A DNA stretch of 64,000 nt from Blastomussa wellsi. Lineage: Eukaryota > Cnidaria > Anthozoa > Scleractinia > Plerogyridae. The position numbers were made by a program, and so were the translations under genes. How positions within the stretch are numbered: the stretch's first letter is position 1; each line of letters opens with the position of its first letter. The stretch lies in NCBI GenBank assembly GCA_947652115.1, contig OX393573.1, positions 1,240,138 to 1,304,137 on the forward strand. The letters run 5' to 3'. Positions 62,262 to 64,000 of this stretch are shown one piece after another. A model generated the notes under the pieces. The model made no database searches. It was not told the origin of the DNA and saw only the letters and a program-made list of their open reading frames with translations.

Positions 62262-63059
62262 TCTTGTTTAGGATGTGTCGTGTTTTCGTTTTCTTGCTTC
62301 TGTGTCTTGCGCCGGGCTTACTAAGATTTGTACTGATTAAAGCGGGTGAGGTTTCACCTGTATTTTGGGAAAATTTTCTCATTGATCAACCCAAAGGATC
62401 AGTTTGCGAGGCTTTTAATTGGCCCCCAAATCGTCAAACTTAACATGACCAATCAAAGCTTGAGTTCACTGTCTTTACACCGAATTAAAAGATGGTACAT
62501 TGTAAACGTCACGAAATTTCAAATTATGTTTGAGGTCGGTTAATCTGGCTTTTTAGTCAGCAATTCGTAATAAGACAAAAATAGGTTTTTCTTTCGCTTT
62601 TGTTAATCGTTCAAACGAGCTTGCTGTTAAAGATTTTCGTGCTACGAATACAAATGTTGTCTGAAGTTTACAGACTGATGAGTGGAAAAGCATTTAACTG
62701 AAAATGACCAACTGAATGATTTCCGATGTCGTTATATAAACTGAGAAAACCTCTGATTGTTTCATCGCGGTTTTTTGGTGGTTGTTTTTTAGGATGAAGC
62801 CAACTTAGCCGAGGAAATTAGTTGGCAGGTTTTTTCTTGTCGCGATCTTTGCAAACAGTGAAAACCGTGAACTACGTACGAATAGTTATTTGACGTTGTT
62901 TTCCACGGAACTACGTTTTGAGCACTTAAACGAAAAACTAACAAAATTCAACGTTCAGTGGCTCTAAGGTTAAAGTGTTTTGTCACTAAACGTTTCCTTT
63001 TGACCATTATTCAAATCATAGACATAGAACATCTTTTGTTTCCTTTTCAACAGTTGTTT
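62262..63059. other. Upstream flank of the receptor, nothing recognised
   Basis: AT-rich non-coding sequence. Open frames on the + strand at 62186-62543 are shadows of the receptor and its flank. Confidence 0.5.
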
Positions 63060-63370
63060 TAAGGGCCCTCTTCAGCCTCTGCCATTTTCGATGCCATCGA
63101 AATTATGGAAATTGCATGGTGAAGCGAAGTAAGTTATGTTAATTACTGGAAGTGTTTAACTACTTTTAACACGTTTCTCAGCAATCTCTTTTGTTTTCCA
63201 CGTAAAATTTAATACTGAGACTTTCGCAACCTCGTTCCCAGGGTCCTCTCCTTCCTGTCCCCTGGAGCGTGAGAGAGGTGAGGGGGCGGTGAGAGAGAGA
63301 CCCTGGAAACGAGGTTGAGACTTTCGCATGTAAACAATTATAACAAGGGTGTGGCTGACTTGGGCCCTTT
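63060..63370. repeat. Dispersed repeat related to 28671-29135, with a MITE inserted in it
   Basis: GGGCCCTCTTCAGCCTCTGCC with ATGCCATCGAAATTAT, then TAATACTGAGACTTTCGCA, then (after the insertion) ATGTAAACAAT and GTGGCTGACTTGGGCCC follow the order seen at 28671-29135. Confidence 0.7.
63228..63316. mobile_element. 89-bp MITE, family AACCTCGTT, exact 11-bp target duplication
   Basis: Ends AACCTCGTTCCCAGGGTC and GACCCTGGAAACGAGGTT; flanks GAGACTTTCGC at 63217-63227 and 63317-63327 are identical. The other copies are at 10653-10737 and (partial) about 24118-24144. Confidence 0.9.
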
Positions 63371-63727
63371 AACTTGTCAGAATAGGATTTTTCGAACCTT
63401 AACAAAACGTGTTGCCATGGCTTTTAAACTGATTTGCCCAGATCGGGTTTGGCCTTTTCGAAAACCTATACGCCGGCGAATATGTTTCAATTTTAAAAGA
63501 ACTTTGGTACTTTTGCCTGTGGACTCCAGAGCGTTGCAGTGGACGGAAACTGAATGTATTTCAAGAGAATAAGCAATAATATAAATTTTATTTCCAGTGA
63601 TGACTTTTCATTTTAATATTATAAAAACCTAATATCATTTTGTATATAGTATATATTGTTGTTAATTTTCGATGTTCTTTATTGCTTGGTTTCAGGCCTC
63701 AGCTGTTCTGTATTCCTCGCATTCTCG

Positions 63728-64000
63728 TCCCCATAACCCTATTCGTTTCTTTTAGCCGGTGGGGCCTTGGCTCTAGAAACTATAGGCTCTGATGACATTG
63801 GATTAAAAACTCGATTTTTTGTATTGGCCAGTTGATAGCAAAGAAATCTTAAATGGAAGTCAAAATGTTCGCCGGCCGCCACACTGCAGCTGCACACAAC
63901 CTGCAGAAACATCAATACTACGTACATAAAGTCCTGAAGTCCCAGATCAGAGCCCTTTCTCGTACCAAGGCCCAGCAAGCTAAGAGAAACGAAAAGGACT
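63728..64000. mobile_element. Diverged copy of the GCCCTTTTCGTTTC MITE, reaching the window edge
   Basis: Shares TTCGTTTCTTTTAGCCGG, GGGGCCTTGG, AAAGAAATCTTAAA.GGAA.TCAAAATGTTC and GCCGGCCGCCA with 48081-48353 and ends ...CTAAGAGAAACGAAAAGG at the right edge. The last bases of its terminal repeat may lie outside the window. Confidence 0.8.

Overview
The window is animal genomic DNA. The best fit is an anthozoan cnidarian, probably a stony coral. That rests on the gene content (animal POLR3A, ATOH8-type and other group A bHLH factors, a rhodopsin-like receptor), the many short GT-AG introns, and a dense load of foldback DNA elements, tRNA-derived SINEs and 5'-truncated LINEs of cnidarian style. 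The species assignment is inference; no database was searched.

Region 1 (1-27,325, + strand) is the 3' nine tenths of the gene for the largest RNA polymerase III subunit (POLR3A/RPC1). I placed 38 exons from splice signals and recall of the family. Joined, they give one uninterrupted frame of 1,237 residues, from just after the N-terminal zinc region (off the left edge) to a stop at 27,323-27,325. Two introns look minor-class (U12-type): intron 27 (GT-AG, after the trigger loop) and the last one, intron 37 (AT-AC). The long introns carry minisatellites, MITEs, SINEs and LINE pieces.

Region 2 (27.3-62.3 kb) has three bHLH transcription factor genes, all on the - strand: a group A gene at 32.5-33.1 kb with an atypical basic region, an ATOH8 orthologue at 50.6-51.1 kb, and a third group A gene at 55.4-56.6 kb. 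The first and third each gain a short second coding exon by splicing just after the bHLH part. Between the first two lies a 5.7 kb head-to-tail tandem duplication (36,601-42,278 and 42,279-47,301). Its right end falls inside a foldback element, and its two copies differ by several datable insertions and deletions. A class A GPCR broken by a frameshift lies at 61.3-62.3 kb (- strand), and a retroelement-like ORF fragment at 58.1 kb.

The rest is repeat-rich non-coding DNA. Several elements have exact target-site duplications that can be read directly: 9 bp, 11 bp, TA, TTAA and 15 bp classes. No operon-like system, CRISPR array or intact RNA gene was seen. No new pathway is claimed. The most notable signals are the two U12 introns in a Pol III gene, the bHLH cluster, and the nested or dated mobile elements.
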